Source of the DNA: an uncultured Blautia sp.
Lineage (GTDB): Bacteria > Bacillota > Clostridia > Lachnospirales > Lachnospiraceae
Length of the DNA stretch: 8,776 nt
Direction: 5' to 3'
NCBI GenBank assembly: GCA_938028845.1
Contig: CALIZJ010000034.1
Span: forward strand, 1 to 8,776
Shown in pieces: positions 1 to 6,527 of the stretch; within the stretch, counting starts at the first letter, position 1; every line of letters begins with the position of its first letter. Below the pieces are notes generated by a model, which worked only from the letters and a program-made list of their open reading frames with translations, was not told the origin of the DNA and did not search any database. Both the position numbers and the translations under genes were made by a program.

Positions 1-1
1 G

Positions 2-778
2 GTATCTTGTCTGTGGCTGGGAATTGTTCTGGCTGGAAGTTTGTTTTTATGGGACAGATGGTATATTTGGCCGCTGCTGTTTAGCAGTGTGAGTTTTGCT
101 GTTTTTCTTTTAGCCAGGGCGGATGCCTATTCCTTTTATATTCTGGAAAGAGAAAAACAAAGGTCAGTGAATAGCCGCAGCTATGGCCTGGTATGGAGAT
201 ATTTTTGGCGGTATCTGTTTGCGCGTAAAAACTATCTGGTAAATACAGGGATTTTGTGGTGCGTGGCGTGGATCCTGCCGTTTTTCTTTAAAAATATGGA
301 GGAACCAATGGGAATTTCCATAGGTTTTGGCGTTTTGTCTTTGAATACGCCTCTTTGCATCCTTTTATCCAGTGATCCGGCGCTGGAACAGGCAGTCCGC
401 TTCCTTCCCGGACAAAAGAAAGGCTTTTGTATTCCTTACTGTCTGTTTTTGTTCCTGTGGAATACTGTGGCAAATGGGATTTTTCTTTTGAGTGTTTGGA
501 TGCAGATGGGAGATATGGACGAAAAGATGCTGGCAGCGGGGATATTCTTTGCCTTGCAAAGCGCGATATTTTCCGTATTGCTGGAATGGTTTTATCCAAT
601 CCGGGGTTGGAAAATAGAAAGCGATTTATGGCATCATCCAAGAAAGTATATCGTTCCGGCAGTTATGCTCTTACTTGGCGGCCTGGTGGGAATGGTACCA
701 GGGATACTCGCTGGACTGTTTGCCGGACTGACTGCGGAAGGAGCGGTGCTGCTTTACCAATGCTGGAAAAATCCATAG
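2..778 (+). CDS. C-terminal part of a polytopic membrane protein, possibly an ABC-type exporter permease (5' end outside window)
   Basis: The frame is open from the first complete codon at position 2 to a TAG at 776-778, giving 258 residues with no start or ribosome binding site visible, so the gene begins upstream. An internal TTG at 41 is not a credible start because the frame continues hydrophobic before it. About seven membrane-spanning stretches can be seen, at roughly fragment residues 3-16, 21-38, 80-97, 103-122, 143-166, 178-198 and 218-254 (the last is probably a hairpin of two). Short basic or polar loops separate them, for example around residues 49-60 and a conserved-looking DPALEQAVRFLPGQ segment at 125-138. 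There is no ATP-binding, catalytic or signal motif. The general look resembles permease subunits of Clostridial ABC-2-type exporters, but this is a weak resemblance from memory, and another multi-pass family such as DUF624-like proteins cannot be excluded. No partner gene is visible. Confidence 0.6.
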   Translation, partial: VSCLWLGIVLAGSLFLWDRWYIWPLLFSSVSFAVFLLARADAYSFYILEREKQRSVNSRSYGLVWRYFWRYLFARKNYLVNTGILWCVAWILPFFFKNMEEPMGISIGFGVLSLNTPLCILLSSDPALEQAVRFLPGQKKGFCIPYCLFLFLWNTVANGIFLLSVWMQMGDMDEKMLAAGIFFALQSAIFSVLLEWFYPIRGWKIESDLWHHPRKYIVPAVMLLLGGLVGMVPGILAGLFAGLTAEGAVLLYQCWKNP

Positions 779-858
779 TTATTTTTATATCTTTAAGATT
801 ATAAATAGAAAAAATAGAACTATTTCTATAGTTTATACGGTCTAACAAGAAAAACATG

Positions 859-887
859 TTGTATAATCATTAAGTTTTGGATATAAT
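859..887 (+). promoter_or_regulatory. Sigma-A-type promoter for the AAA_14/DUF4143 ATPase gene
   Basis: A -35 element TTGTAT (859-864) and a perfect -10 element TATAAT (882-887) are separated by 17 bp. Transcription would start near 894, leaving a leader of about 30 nt that contains the ribosome binding site at 911-917. The palindrome AACATGTT (853-860) overlaps the first bases of the -35 box and could be an operator, but this is speculative. The rest of the 779-906 gap is AT-rich. It contains no gene and no convincing terminator for the upstream membrane protein. Confidence 0.6.
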
Positions 888-910
888 TAGATAAAGAGTA
901 TTTTGTTTGA

Positions 911-917
911 AGGGAGG
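911..917 (+). promoter_or_regulatory. Ribosome binding site fixing the ATPase start at 925
   Basis: AGGGAGG lies 7 nt before the ATG at 925. An in-frame TTG at 907 would begin six codons earlier, but it lies upstream of this Shine-Dalgarno and has none of its own, so 925 is the supported start. Confidence 0.85.
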
Positions 918-924
918 TCTTCCC

Positions 925-2124
925 ATGATTGTCAGACCGGATTATATTCATGCAATCACACCTTTTATCGACCAGCCTTTAGTGAAAATCCTTGCAGGGG
1001 TACGTCGGTGTGGGAAATCCACGATTTTTGAAATGCTTGCGGATGAACTCCAAAGACGGGGAATTCCGGAAGACCATATCATACAGAAGCGATACACAGA
1101 AATGGACATTCCGGAAGATATTTCTGCAAAAGATATGTATGAAGAATTGCTTAACAATATTCAGGGAAAGGGCCGCTGCTATCTGCTGCTGGATGAAATA
1201 CAGGAGGTCAAAGGCTGGGAGCGGTGTGTGAACAGCCTTCTGGAAGGACAGAATGTGGATATCTATGTGACCGGTTCCAATTCAAAGCTCATGTCCAGTG
1301 AGCTGTCAACGTATTTTACGGGACGCTTTGTGTCCATTCCTGTTTACACACTGTCTTTCAAAGAGTATTTGGATTTCAAAAAGCAGGATTCCCGTTCTGA
1401 GAAGGAACTGCTGGAGGAATATATTCGTTTTGGCGGTTTCCCGATCATTGCATTGGGAAATTATGATGAACAAAGTGCTTACCAGATTGTGAATGGTATT
1501 TATCATACGGTCATTTCCAGAGATATTGTAAAGCGCCACCGGATCAACCGTCAGGATCTGTTTGACCGTGTCGTGAAGTATATTATTGAGAATATGGGGA
1601 AAACCTTTTCGGCCAGTTCGATCGCCAGGTTTTTGAAAAGCGAACACCGGACTGTGTCGGCAGAGTCCATTTATAACTATCTGCGCTGGCTGGAGCAGGC
1701 ATTTATCATCTATCCTTGCCATCGTTATGATATTCAGGGGAAAAGCATATTAAAGACGCAGGAGAAATACTATCTTGCGGATGTGACCTTGAAATATTGT
1801 CTTTTGGGTTACAACCGGAAGATGCTGGATGGTGCGTTGGAGAATATCGTATTTTTGGAGATGAAGCGCCGGGGATACGATGTTTATATAGGAAAAAATG
1901 CTTCTAAGGAAATTGATTTTATCGGTGTCCGCCGGAATGAGAAGGTTTATGTTCAGGTTTGTGTGCGGCTGCCCGAAAATTCAGATCGGGAGATTGGCAA
2001 TTTAATGGAGATTTCGGATCACTATCCGAAATATGTAGTGACAACAGACAGCATGGATGTAGGTATCGACAATGGTATCCGGATTGTGCATTTGGCGGAT
2101 TTTCTGCTGGCAGAATACTGGTGA
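925..2124 (+). CDS. AAA-family ATPase with DUF4143 C-terminal domain (AAA_14/DUF4143 family), role unknown
   Basis: This 399-residue soluble protein belongs to the AAA_14 plus DUF4143 family, which is abundant in Clostridia and Bacteroidetes and has no firmly established role. Visible motifs are Walker A GVRRCGKST (residues 25-33), Walker B YLLLDEIQ (86-93), a sensor-1-like TGSNS (116-120) and TGRF (132-135), whose Arg134 could act as an arginine finger. The following region, with LSFKEYL and then FGGFP, is typical of the family. The C-terminal part has a KEIDF stretch (Glu329, Asp331) followed by VYVQV (341-345), a pattern that resembles the PD-(D/E)xK nuclease-like fold reported for related ATPases. 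Whether it is catalytic is inference. Length is normal and the gene looks intact. It is monocistronic, with its own promoter upstream and a strong terminator downstream, and it converges on the alpha-galactosidase gene. No signal peptide or membrane segment is seen. Nothing nearby identifies a partner. Confidence 0.9.
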   Translation: MIVRPDYIHAITPFIDQPLVKILAGVRRCGKSTIFEMLADELQRRGIPEDHIIQKRYTEMDIPEDISAKDMYEELLNNIQGKGRCYLLLDEIQEVKGWERCVNSLLEGQNVDIYVTGSNSKLMSSELSTYFTGRFVSIPVYTLSFKEYLDFKKQDSRSEKELLEEYIRFGGFPIIALGNYDEQSAYQIVNGIYHTVISRDIVKRHRINRQDLFDRVVKYIIENMGKTFSASSIARFLKSEHRTVSAESIYNYLRWLEQAFIIYPCHRYDIQGKSILKTQEKYYLADVTLKYCLLGYNRKMLDGALENIVFLEMKRRGYDVYIGKNASKEIDFIGVRRNEKVYVQVCVRLPENSDREIGNLMEISDHYPKYVVTTDSMDVGIDNGIRIVHLADFLLAEYW

Positions 2125-2177
2125 TCTGTTGTTTTTGGCTTTGTGATAAATGGAGGTTATTGTTTGCCTTAAACGAA

Positions 2178-2233
2178 TGGGAACCAGCGTGACTTCACAC
2201 GCGGGTTCCCATCAAAATTCTTTTTACTTTCTT
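2178..2233 (+). terminator. Rho-independent terminator of the ATPase gene
   Basis: The stem is TGGGAACC (2178-2185), an A·G mismatch (2186/2203) and GCGTG (2187-2191), pairing with CACGC (2198-2202) and GGTTCCCA (2204-2211) around the loop ACTTCA. This gives 13 base pairs. It is followed by a T-rich run at about 2219-2233 on the plus strand, 54 bp past the ATPase stop. On the minus strand the hairpin is present but the sequence after it is not T-rich, so it would be a weaker stop for the converging alpha-galactosidase transcript. The 143-bp gap between the two stop codons holds no gene. Confidence 0.85.
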
Positions 2234-2267
2234 ATGGGACGCTGCCAAAGGGAAAGCCCCTTGTCTA

Positions 2268-4493
2268 TCATTCTAAAATATAAATCCTGGAATCAAAATC
2301 GCAGCTTGGTTTTTCTCCTTCTAACACTTCTCCGGAATTACGGTCGCTTGTGATAAGCCCTATATGCATCAGCTCATCTCCGTAAAATTTCCCTAAGGGG
2401 CGGCCGTCCTGGCTGACTTTATAAAGACGGTCCGGGTCCAGTCCGGTAAGCTTAAGCCTGGTATAAGGAGAATTAACCGTATTTAAAACACGGTACCAGC
2501 CCACCAGCGCTTTATCCTTATCCTGGCTTACAGTCATCCATGCGGCTGTATTTTCTTTAAAAGGGCTTTGCAGCCGGTAAAATGTGCCGAACTGCAGCAA
2601 TCCCCTATATTTTTTCATAAATGCAGTCTGCTGCTTCATTTCCTCCAGCTCTCTTGAAGTAAGACGGTTTAAATCCAGTTCATAACCAAAGGTTCCGAAA
2701 TAGGCTACATTTGCCCGGGTATAAAAAGGAGTAGACCGGTTAAGCTGGTGGTTCGGGGAAGCAGATACATGTGCGCCCATGCTGCTGATAGGATAACAGT
2801 AGGAAGTTCCATACTGGATTTTTAACCGCTCTATGGCATCGGTGTCGTCGCTTGTCCAGCCCTGAGGGGCATAATAGAGAAGACCCGGGTCAAACCTGGC
2901 GCCGCCGCTGGCACAGGATTCAAACAACACCGTAGGAAAGGCAGTGGTAAGCCTTTCATACAGATCATACACGCCCAGGATATACCGATGGAAGACTTCT
3001 CCCTGGCGGTCACTGGGAAGGGCGTGGGACCAGCACTCGGTGATGCTGCGGTTCATATCCCATTTTATATAGGATACTTTTGCCTTTCCAAGAATTGCCG
3101 CCATCATATCGTATATATAATCCACCACTTCTTTTCTGGAGAAATCCAGCACGTACTGATATCTCCCCTGAGACTGTCTCCGCTGGGGGACGCTTAAAAG
3201 CCAGTCAGGATGCTTCTGATAAAGAACGGAATCCTTATTGACCATTTCCGGCTCAAACCATAAGCCGAATTTCATCCCCAGGTTTTCGATTTTTTCTGCC
3301 AGTCCGGTAATGCCTTCCGGAAGCAGGTCTGTATTAGCCACCCAGTCTCCAAGACCAGCCCGGTCGTTTCTTCTGTTTCCGAACCAGCCGTCGTCTAAAA
3401 CAAAAAGCTCCGCGCCGCTTTCTTTCGCTTTTTTTGCAAGAGCTAAAAGCTTTTCTTCTGTAAAATCAAAATAGGTTGCTTCCCAGTTATTAAAAAGGAT
3501 GGGCCGTTCCCTGTCACGCCAGTATCCCCTGGCAAGCCTTTTTTGGTACAGGCGGTGGAAGGTCTGGCTTAAGGAGTTAAGCCCCTGGTCTGTGTACACC
3601 ACAACCGCCTCGGGCGTCTGAAAATCCTCTGTAGGCGCAAGCTTCCAGTCGAACCATTCCGGATGGATGCCAAGGAGAACTCTTGTGGTATCCTGGTTGT
3701 CCACTTCTGCCTGTGCAAGAAAATTACCGCTGTAGACAAGGCTGAAGCCAAGGGCTTCCCCCTGAAATTCATCTGCTTCCGGCCGTTTCAGGATAAAAAA
3801 CGGGTTGTGCTCATGGGAAGAGTGTCCGCGCATACTTCCCACAGACTGTATACCGGGGGTCAGTCTTCGCTGGAAGGGATGACGCTCCCTTGCCCAGGCG
3901 CCGGAAAACTGGATCCAGTCATAACGGCAGTCAGGCAGATCCAGGCAAAGGCTCATGGCTTTTAAAAGATGTACGGTTTTCTCTCCCTGATTGGTAAAGC
4001 GTGCGCTTCGGGCAAGAATACCGCCATGGGCAAAAATCGTATAAAAAAGTTCCAGCTGTATACCTGTAACCTTGTCCGTAAGAAAGAGGGTTAAAGTTTC
4101 CGCCTCATCCGCTTTTTCTGTGTATGTAGCGGGCAGACCTTTAAGTTTCGGTTTACCTGGCTGGATACAATGGGACTGATAGCAAAAATCTACGATCCGG
4201 CTTCCGTTTTCCTGAAGGATCTCCACTGCCGGAAAACGGTAATCTGTGGAGCCGTATACTCCATATTCCATTTTTATATGTTCCAGTGATAATGTTCTTT
4301 CCTCTTCATATACATAAGAAGTCATAGAACGCGGCACCATCTCCAGAAGATAAGAATAATCCTCCTTTGGATGGATTCTTTTCCCGAAATAAAGCTGCCC
4401 CATATTCCCATTGGGGAGAATGGTCATAATATAACTGATCTCTTCGTTAAAAAGATGAAATGTCCTGCTTTTTTCCTGAAAAACGATACTCAT
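2268..4493 (-). CDS. Alpha-galactosidase, glycoside hydrolase family 36
   Basis: This 741-residue enzyme removes terminal alpha-1,6-linked galactose from sugars such as melibiose, raffinose and stachyose. It has the full three-part GH36 layout: an N-terminal beta-sandwich (about 1-300), a catalytic TIM barrel (about 315-640) and a C-terminal beta domain (about 645-741). Recognisable motifs are NNWEA (335-339), DDGWFG (367-372, substrate-binding aspartates), KWDMNR with the probable nucleophile Asp479, the family CxSGGxRxD motif (527-535), and WTSDDTDA with the probable acid/base Asp549. The spacing between the two catalytic residues, 70, matches that of bacterial group I enzymes. There is no signal peptide, so it is cytoplasmic and needs imported substrate. 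The ATG is preceded by AAGGAG with 9 nt spacing. It lies 88 bp downstream of the AraC-type regulator on the same strand, probably its activator. Names used for homologues include aga, rafA and melA. No transporter gene is adjacent on the visible side. Confidence 0.96.
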   Translation of the reverse strand: MSIVFQEKSRTFHLFNEEISYIMTILPNGNMGQLYFGKRIHPKEDYSYLLEMVPRSMTSYVYEEERTLSLEHIKMEYGVYGSTDYRFPAVEILQENGSRIVDFCYQSHCIQPGKPKLKGLPATYTEKADEAETLTLFLTDKVTGIQLELFYTIFAHGGILARSARFTNQGEKTVHLLKAMSLCLDLPDCRYDWIQFSGAWARERHPFQRRLTPGIQSVGSMRGHSSHEHNPFFILKRPEADEFQGEALGFSLVYSGNFLAQAEVDNQDTTRVLLGIHPEWFDWKLAPTEDFQTPEAVVVYTDQGLNSLSQTFHRLYQKRLARGYWRDRERPILFNNWEATYFDFTEEKLLALAKKAKESGAELFVLDDGWFGNRRNDRAGLGDWVANTDLLPEGITGLAEKIENLGMKFGLWFEPEMVNKDSVLYQKHPDWLLSVPQRRQSQGRYQYVLDFSRKEVVDYIYDMMAAILGKAKVSYIKWDMNRSITECWSHALPSDRQGEVFHRYILGVYDLYERLTTAFPTVLFESCASGGARFDPGLLYYAPQGWTSDDTDAIERLKIQYGTSYCYPISSMGAHVSASPNHQLNRSTPFYTRANVAYFGTFGYELDLNRLTSRELEEMKQQTAFMKKYRGLLQFGTFYRLQSPFKENTAAWMTVSQDKDKALVGWYRVLNTVNSPYTRLKLTGLDPDRLYKVSQDGRPLGKFYGDELMHIGLITSDRNSGEVLEGEKPSCDFDSRIYILE

Positions 4494-4530
4494 TGCATTT
4501 GTCTCCTTTTCTGCTGTAGGGTTATCTAAC

Positions 4531-4559
4531 AGTATAGACGCAAACCTGAAAAATGCCAG
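4531..4559 (-). promoter_or_regulatory. Candidate promoter of the alpha-galactosidase gene
   Basis: Read on the minus strand, CTGGCA (plus 4554-4559) and TATACT (plus 4531-4536) are 17 bp apart. The -10 is good and the -35 imperfect, as expected for a promoter that needs an activator. A short dyad GTTA-TC-TAAC (4521-4530) covers the predicted start point. The 88-bp gap between regulator and enzyme shows no terminator hairpin, so read-through from the regulator gene is also possible. No clear catabolite-repression (cre) site was found. Confidence 0.4.
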
Positions 4560-4581
4560 AAGCAGATGTTGGGGAAAACAG

Positions 4582-5454
4582 TCAAAATGTTGTCTTTTCT
4601 TTGCCGCCTTTTTTCCTTCGCCGGATGTTGTCCAGCTCTTTTTTGCGATATTGGGATGGAGTGAGTCCGTTTTTTCCTTTAAAAGCTTTGGAAAATACTA
4701 AAGGATCCTGGTAGCCGCAGGAAAAGGCCACGCTTTCCACAGAAAAGTCGGTGATGACCAAAAGTTCTGCGGCACGGGTCAGACGGTAATTGGCAAGGTA
4801 TTCTTTTGGGGACATTTTAAGTTCGTTTCGGAACAAGGTGTACAGATAGCTTCTGTTCACACATACATAGTCCGCGATATCAGTGATCCGGATGGGATTG
4901 CAGTAATTGTTCTGGATATATTCCACAGCCTTGCGTACATATAAACTGCCGTCTCTTTTTTCAGAGCCGGACAAAACATCCAGATCCTGGCTGAGTATGC
5001 TGAAAAACTGATACAAAAGTCCTTCCAGCAAAAACTGGTTGGACGTAGTATAGGTGTTGTGCTTTAACATGGTAAGAACGGTTTCCAGAAGCTTTTCCCC
5101 CTGGCTGCTTTTGTAGGTAAGGCGGCGCCTGCCAAGTCCGATGCTGGATAGATAGTCTGCCGCATGGCGGCCGTCAAACCCCACCCAAAGATAAGTCCAG
5201 GGATCTTCCCCGTCCGCCTGGTAAAAAGTCTGTACGTTGGGAGGAATCAAAAAGCCCTGGCCGGCTTCAAGCTCATAAGTCACTCCATCCGCACAGTAGC
5301 GGCCCTTTCCCTTTAAAATGTAATGGATAATGTAGTTAGGCCGGACGGCAGGCCCAAAACTGTGGCGGGGATGACAGTTGGCATATCCGCAAAAGCACAG
5401 ATACATATCAGAAAACAATCGCTGTTTTACCTGAAATACCTGGGAATCTTCCAT
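4582..5454 (-). CDS. AraC-family transcriptional regulator with sugar-sensing cupin domain
   Basis: This 290-residue protein has the usual AraC/XylS length and two-part layout. The N-terminal half (about 10-100) is an AraC-type cupin ligand-binding domain, shown by HYILKGKGRY (44-53), the LEAGQGFLIPP turn (62-72) and the aromatic YLWVGFDG (88-95). A linker helix region follows. The C-terminal DNA-binding domain (about 172-271) has two helix-turn-helix units, around ITDIADYVCVNRSYLYTLF (190-208) and SVESVAFSCGYQDPLVFSKAF (238-258), ending in the family's LTPSQYR (264-270). A strongly basic tail (271-290, many Lys and Arg) extends past the usual end. The ATG at 5454 has GGGGGAG 6 nt upstream. 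Its position just before the alpha-galactosidase gene suggests an activator of the RafR/MsmR kind that responds to an alpha-galactoside or its product. The effector is inferred only from the neighbour. Confidence 0.93.
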   Translation of the reverse strand: MEDSQVFQVKQRLFSDMYLCFCGYANCHPRHSFGPAVRPNYIIHYILKGKGRYCADGVTYELEAGQGFLIPPNVQTFYQADGEDPWTYLWVGFDGRHAADYLSSIGLGRRRLTYKSSQGEKLLETVLTMLKHNTYTTSNQFLLEGLLYQFFSILSQDLDVLSGSEKRDGSLYVRKAVEYIQNNYCNPIRITDIADYVCVNRSYLYTLFRNELKMSPKEYLANYRLTRAAELLVITDFSVESVAFSCGYQDPLVFSKAFKGKNGLTPSQYRKKELDNIRRRKKGGKEKTTF

Positions 5455-5635
5455 AAATTACTCCCCCTTCCTATATTGTGTGGGCGTTCTTTGTCATAGT
5501 GGAAACATGTTTTATGCCCGCAGGTATAGATCATAGCATCCAGATTTTTAGAAAAATCATTGGAAAAGATATAATCTTTCATCATAAAAATATTCTCCCA
5601 ACAAAACTGTATAGTTATGCAACATTTGTCTATAT

Positions 5636-5667
5636 TAATTTTATTATAGTTCAGTATAATAAAATTA
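5636..5667. repeat. AT-rich perfect inverted repeat, 13-bp arms, in divergent control region
   Basis: TAATTTTATTATA (5636-5648) and TATAATAAAATTA (5655-5667) are exact inverted copies around GTTCAG. The dyad places a TATAAT hexamer on each strand. The minus-strand copy also fits a promoter with TTGTAA 16 bp upstream, so the repeat covers the likely regulator promoter and could be an operator. It has no GC in the arms, so it is a poor terminator. Confidence 0.6.
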
Positions 5668-5670
5668 CAA
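5643..5670 (-). promoter_or_regulatory. Candidate promoter of the AraC-family regulator gene
   Basis: On the minus strand TTGTAA (plus 5665-5670) and TATAAT (plus 5643-5648) are 16 bp apart. Transcription would start near 5636 and leave a leader of about 180 nt before the ATG at 5454, which is long. A closer promoter was looked for and none was convincing. Confidence 0.4.
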
Positions 5671-5759
5671 GGACAAAAGAAATAGAAATTGTCCATACCG
5701 CGGTGAAACAGAACGCATATTCCGCTTTGAAGGCTGAGGTTTTAAGAGTCGCCCATTGC

Positions 5760-5771
5760 GCTGCATGCAGC
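5760..5771. promoter_or_regulatory. 12-bp palindrome just upstream of the ABC/two-component operon promoter, possible operator
   Basis: GCTGCATGCAGC is a perfect palindrome ending 8 bp before the -35 box at 5780. That is where an activating OmpR-type response regulator, or another dimeric regulator, could sit. Autoregulation by the response regulator encoded at 6546-7247 is a guess from position only. Many OmpR-type regulators bind direct rather than inverted repeats, which weakens it. Confidence 0.3.
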
Positions 5772-5779
5772 CGTATAAA

Positions 5780-5808
5780 TTGACAACTGTATGGAAAATA
5801 AATATAAT
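5780..5808 (+). promoter_or_regulatory. Consensus sigma-A promoter of the ABC/two-component operon
   Basis: TTGACA (5780-5785) and TATAAT (5803-5808) are separated by exactly 17 bp, a perfect match to the vegetative consensus. The start point would be near 5815. The 30-nt leader carries AAGAGG (5833-5838) 6 nt before the ATG at 5845. Confidence 0.88.
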
Positions 5809-5844
5809 AAAGACCAGAACGCGACGGGACAGAAGAGGTAACAA

Positions 5845-6525
5845 ATGAATGCAGTAGAAACCAGGGATCTTACGAAAATATATGGGGATGGAGAAAACAA
5901 GGTGAATGCCCTTACCGGCGTTTCCTTATCCATCCCCAAAGGTATATTTACGGCTATCGTAGGCAGCAGCGGAAGCGGAAAGACCACCCTTTTAAATATG
6001 CTGGGCGGTCTGGATAAGCCTACCCGGGGCAGGGTGATGGTCGATGGGATTGATATTACAGATATGAAAGAAGCGAAACTTTCGCTTTTTCGCAGAAGAA
6101 AAATCGGGTTTGTCTTTCAGAACTATAACCTGATCCCCACCCTTACGGTTTATGAAAATATAGTTTTTCCTCTGGAACTGGACGGTCAGAGGCCAGACGA
6201 ACCTTTTATCCGGGAAGTGATCCATGGGCTGCATCTTTCGGAAAAGACAGATGCCTATCCCTATCAGCTTTCCGGAGGCGCAAAACAAAGGGTGGCTATT
6301 GCAAGGGCGATTTCCGCCAAGCCGGCAGTGATCCTTGCAGACGAGCCCACAGGAAATCTGGACAGCAAAAACAGCCAGAATGTGGCAGGGCTTTTAAAAG
6401 AATGTGTCGCTGCTTTTAAACAAACCCTTGTGATGATCACCCATGACCTGGAACTGGCGCAGCTTGCAGACGAGATCGTGCGCATTGAGGACGGAAAGAT
6501 AAAAAATGGGATATTCACCTGTTAG
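5845..6525 (+). CDS. ABC transporter ATP-binding protein (MacB/LolD/BceA-like exporter ATPase)
   Basis: This 226-residue nucleotide-binding subunit has the length and motifs of the MacB/LolD/BceA type, which powers FtsX-like permeases. Motifs in order are Walker A GSSGSGKTT (40-48), Q-loop FVFQNYNLIP with Gln92, signature LSGGAKQR (142-149), Walker B AVILADEP (161-168; Asp166, Glu167), D-loop NLD (171-173) and switch His200 in MITHD. The signature is LSGGA where most relatives have Gln or Glu as the fifth residue, which is a small oddity. It is the first gene of the plus-strand operon, behind a consensus promoter. It ends 20 nt before the response regulator gene. Its likely membrane partner is the permease starting at 8289, two genes downstream. 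The substrate is unknown. Antimicrobial peptides or envelope compounds are the usual guess for such modules. Confidence 0.93.
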   Translation: MNAVETRDLTKIYGDGENKVNALTGVSLSIPKGIFTAIVGSSGSGKTTLLNMLGGLDKPTRGRVMVDGIDITDMKEAKLSLFRRRKIGFVFQNYNLIPTLTVYENIVFPLELDGQRPDEPFIREVIHGLHLSEKTDAYPYQLSGGAKQRVAIARAISAKPAVILADEPTGNLDSKNSQNVAGLLKECVAAFKQTLVMITHDLELAQLADEIVRIEDGKIKNGIFTC

Positions 6526-6527
6526 AT

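Larger units (their letters stand above)
5455..5844. other. 390-bp divergent intergenic control region
   Basis: This gap separates the minus-strand AraC-type gene from the plus-strand ABC/two-component operon. It is AT-rich from about 5565 to 5700 and less so from 5700 to 5775. It holds a minus-strand promoter candidate (5643-5670), a 13-bp-arm inverted repeat (5636-5667), a dyad AAAGAT-ATA-ATCTTT (5565-5579), a palindrome AAACATGTTT (5503-5512), the palindrome GCTGCATGCAGC (5760-5771) and a consensus plus-strand promoter (5780-5808). Open frames across it have no ribosome binding site and no family character, so I see no gene here. The stretch 5700-5755 shows nothing I can name. Confidence 0.7.

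Noticed and set aside
801..830. AT-rich dyad as terminator of the left-edge membrane protein
   Set aside because: It needs a three-base bulge and has almost no GC, so the stem would be weak.
907..924. TTG start adding six residues to the ATPase
   Set aside because: The Shine-Dalgarno AGGGAGG lies downstream of this TTG and 7 nt before the ATG at 925.
2246..2263. Hairpin CAAAGGG/CCCCTTG as terminator for the alpha-galactosidase gene
   Set aside because: The stem is short with one mismatch and no T-run follows on the minus strand.
2150..2353. Small plus-strand open frame across the terminator
   Set aside because: It runs through the terminator hairpin and into the end of the alpha-galactosidase gene, with no family character.
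5427..5696. Open frame of 89 codons on the minus strand over the regulator start
   Set aside because: It overlaps the start of the AraC-type gene in another frame and is rich in Cys, Phe, Tyr and Asn as expected of non-coding AT-rich DNA.
5478..5783. Open frame of 101 codons in the intergenic region (+)
   Set aside because: No ribosome binding site or recognisable family, the composition looks like translated AT-rich control DNA, and it overlaps both promoters.
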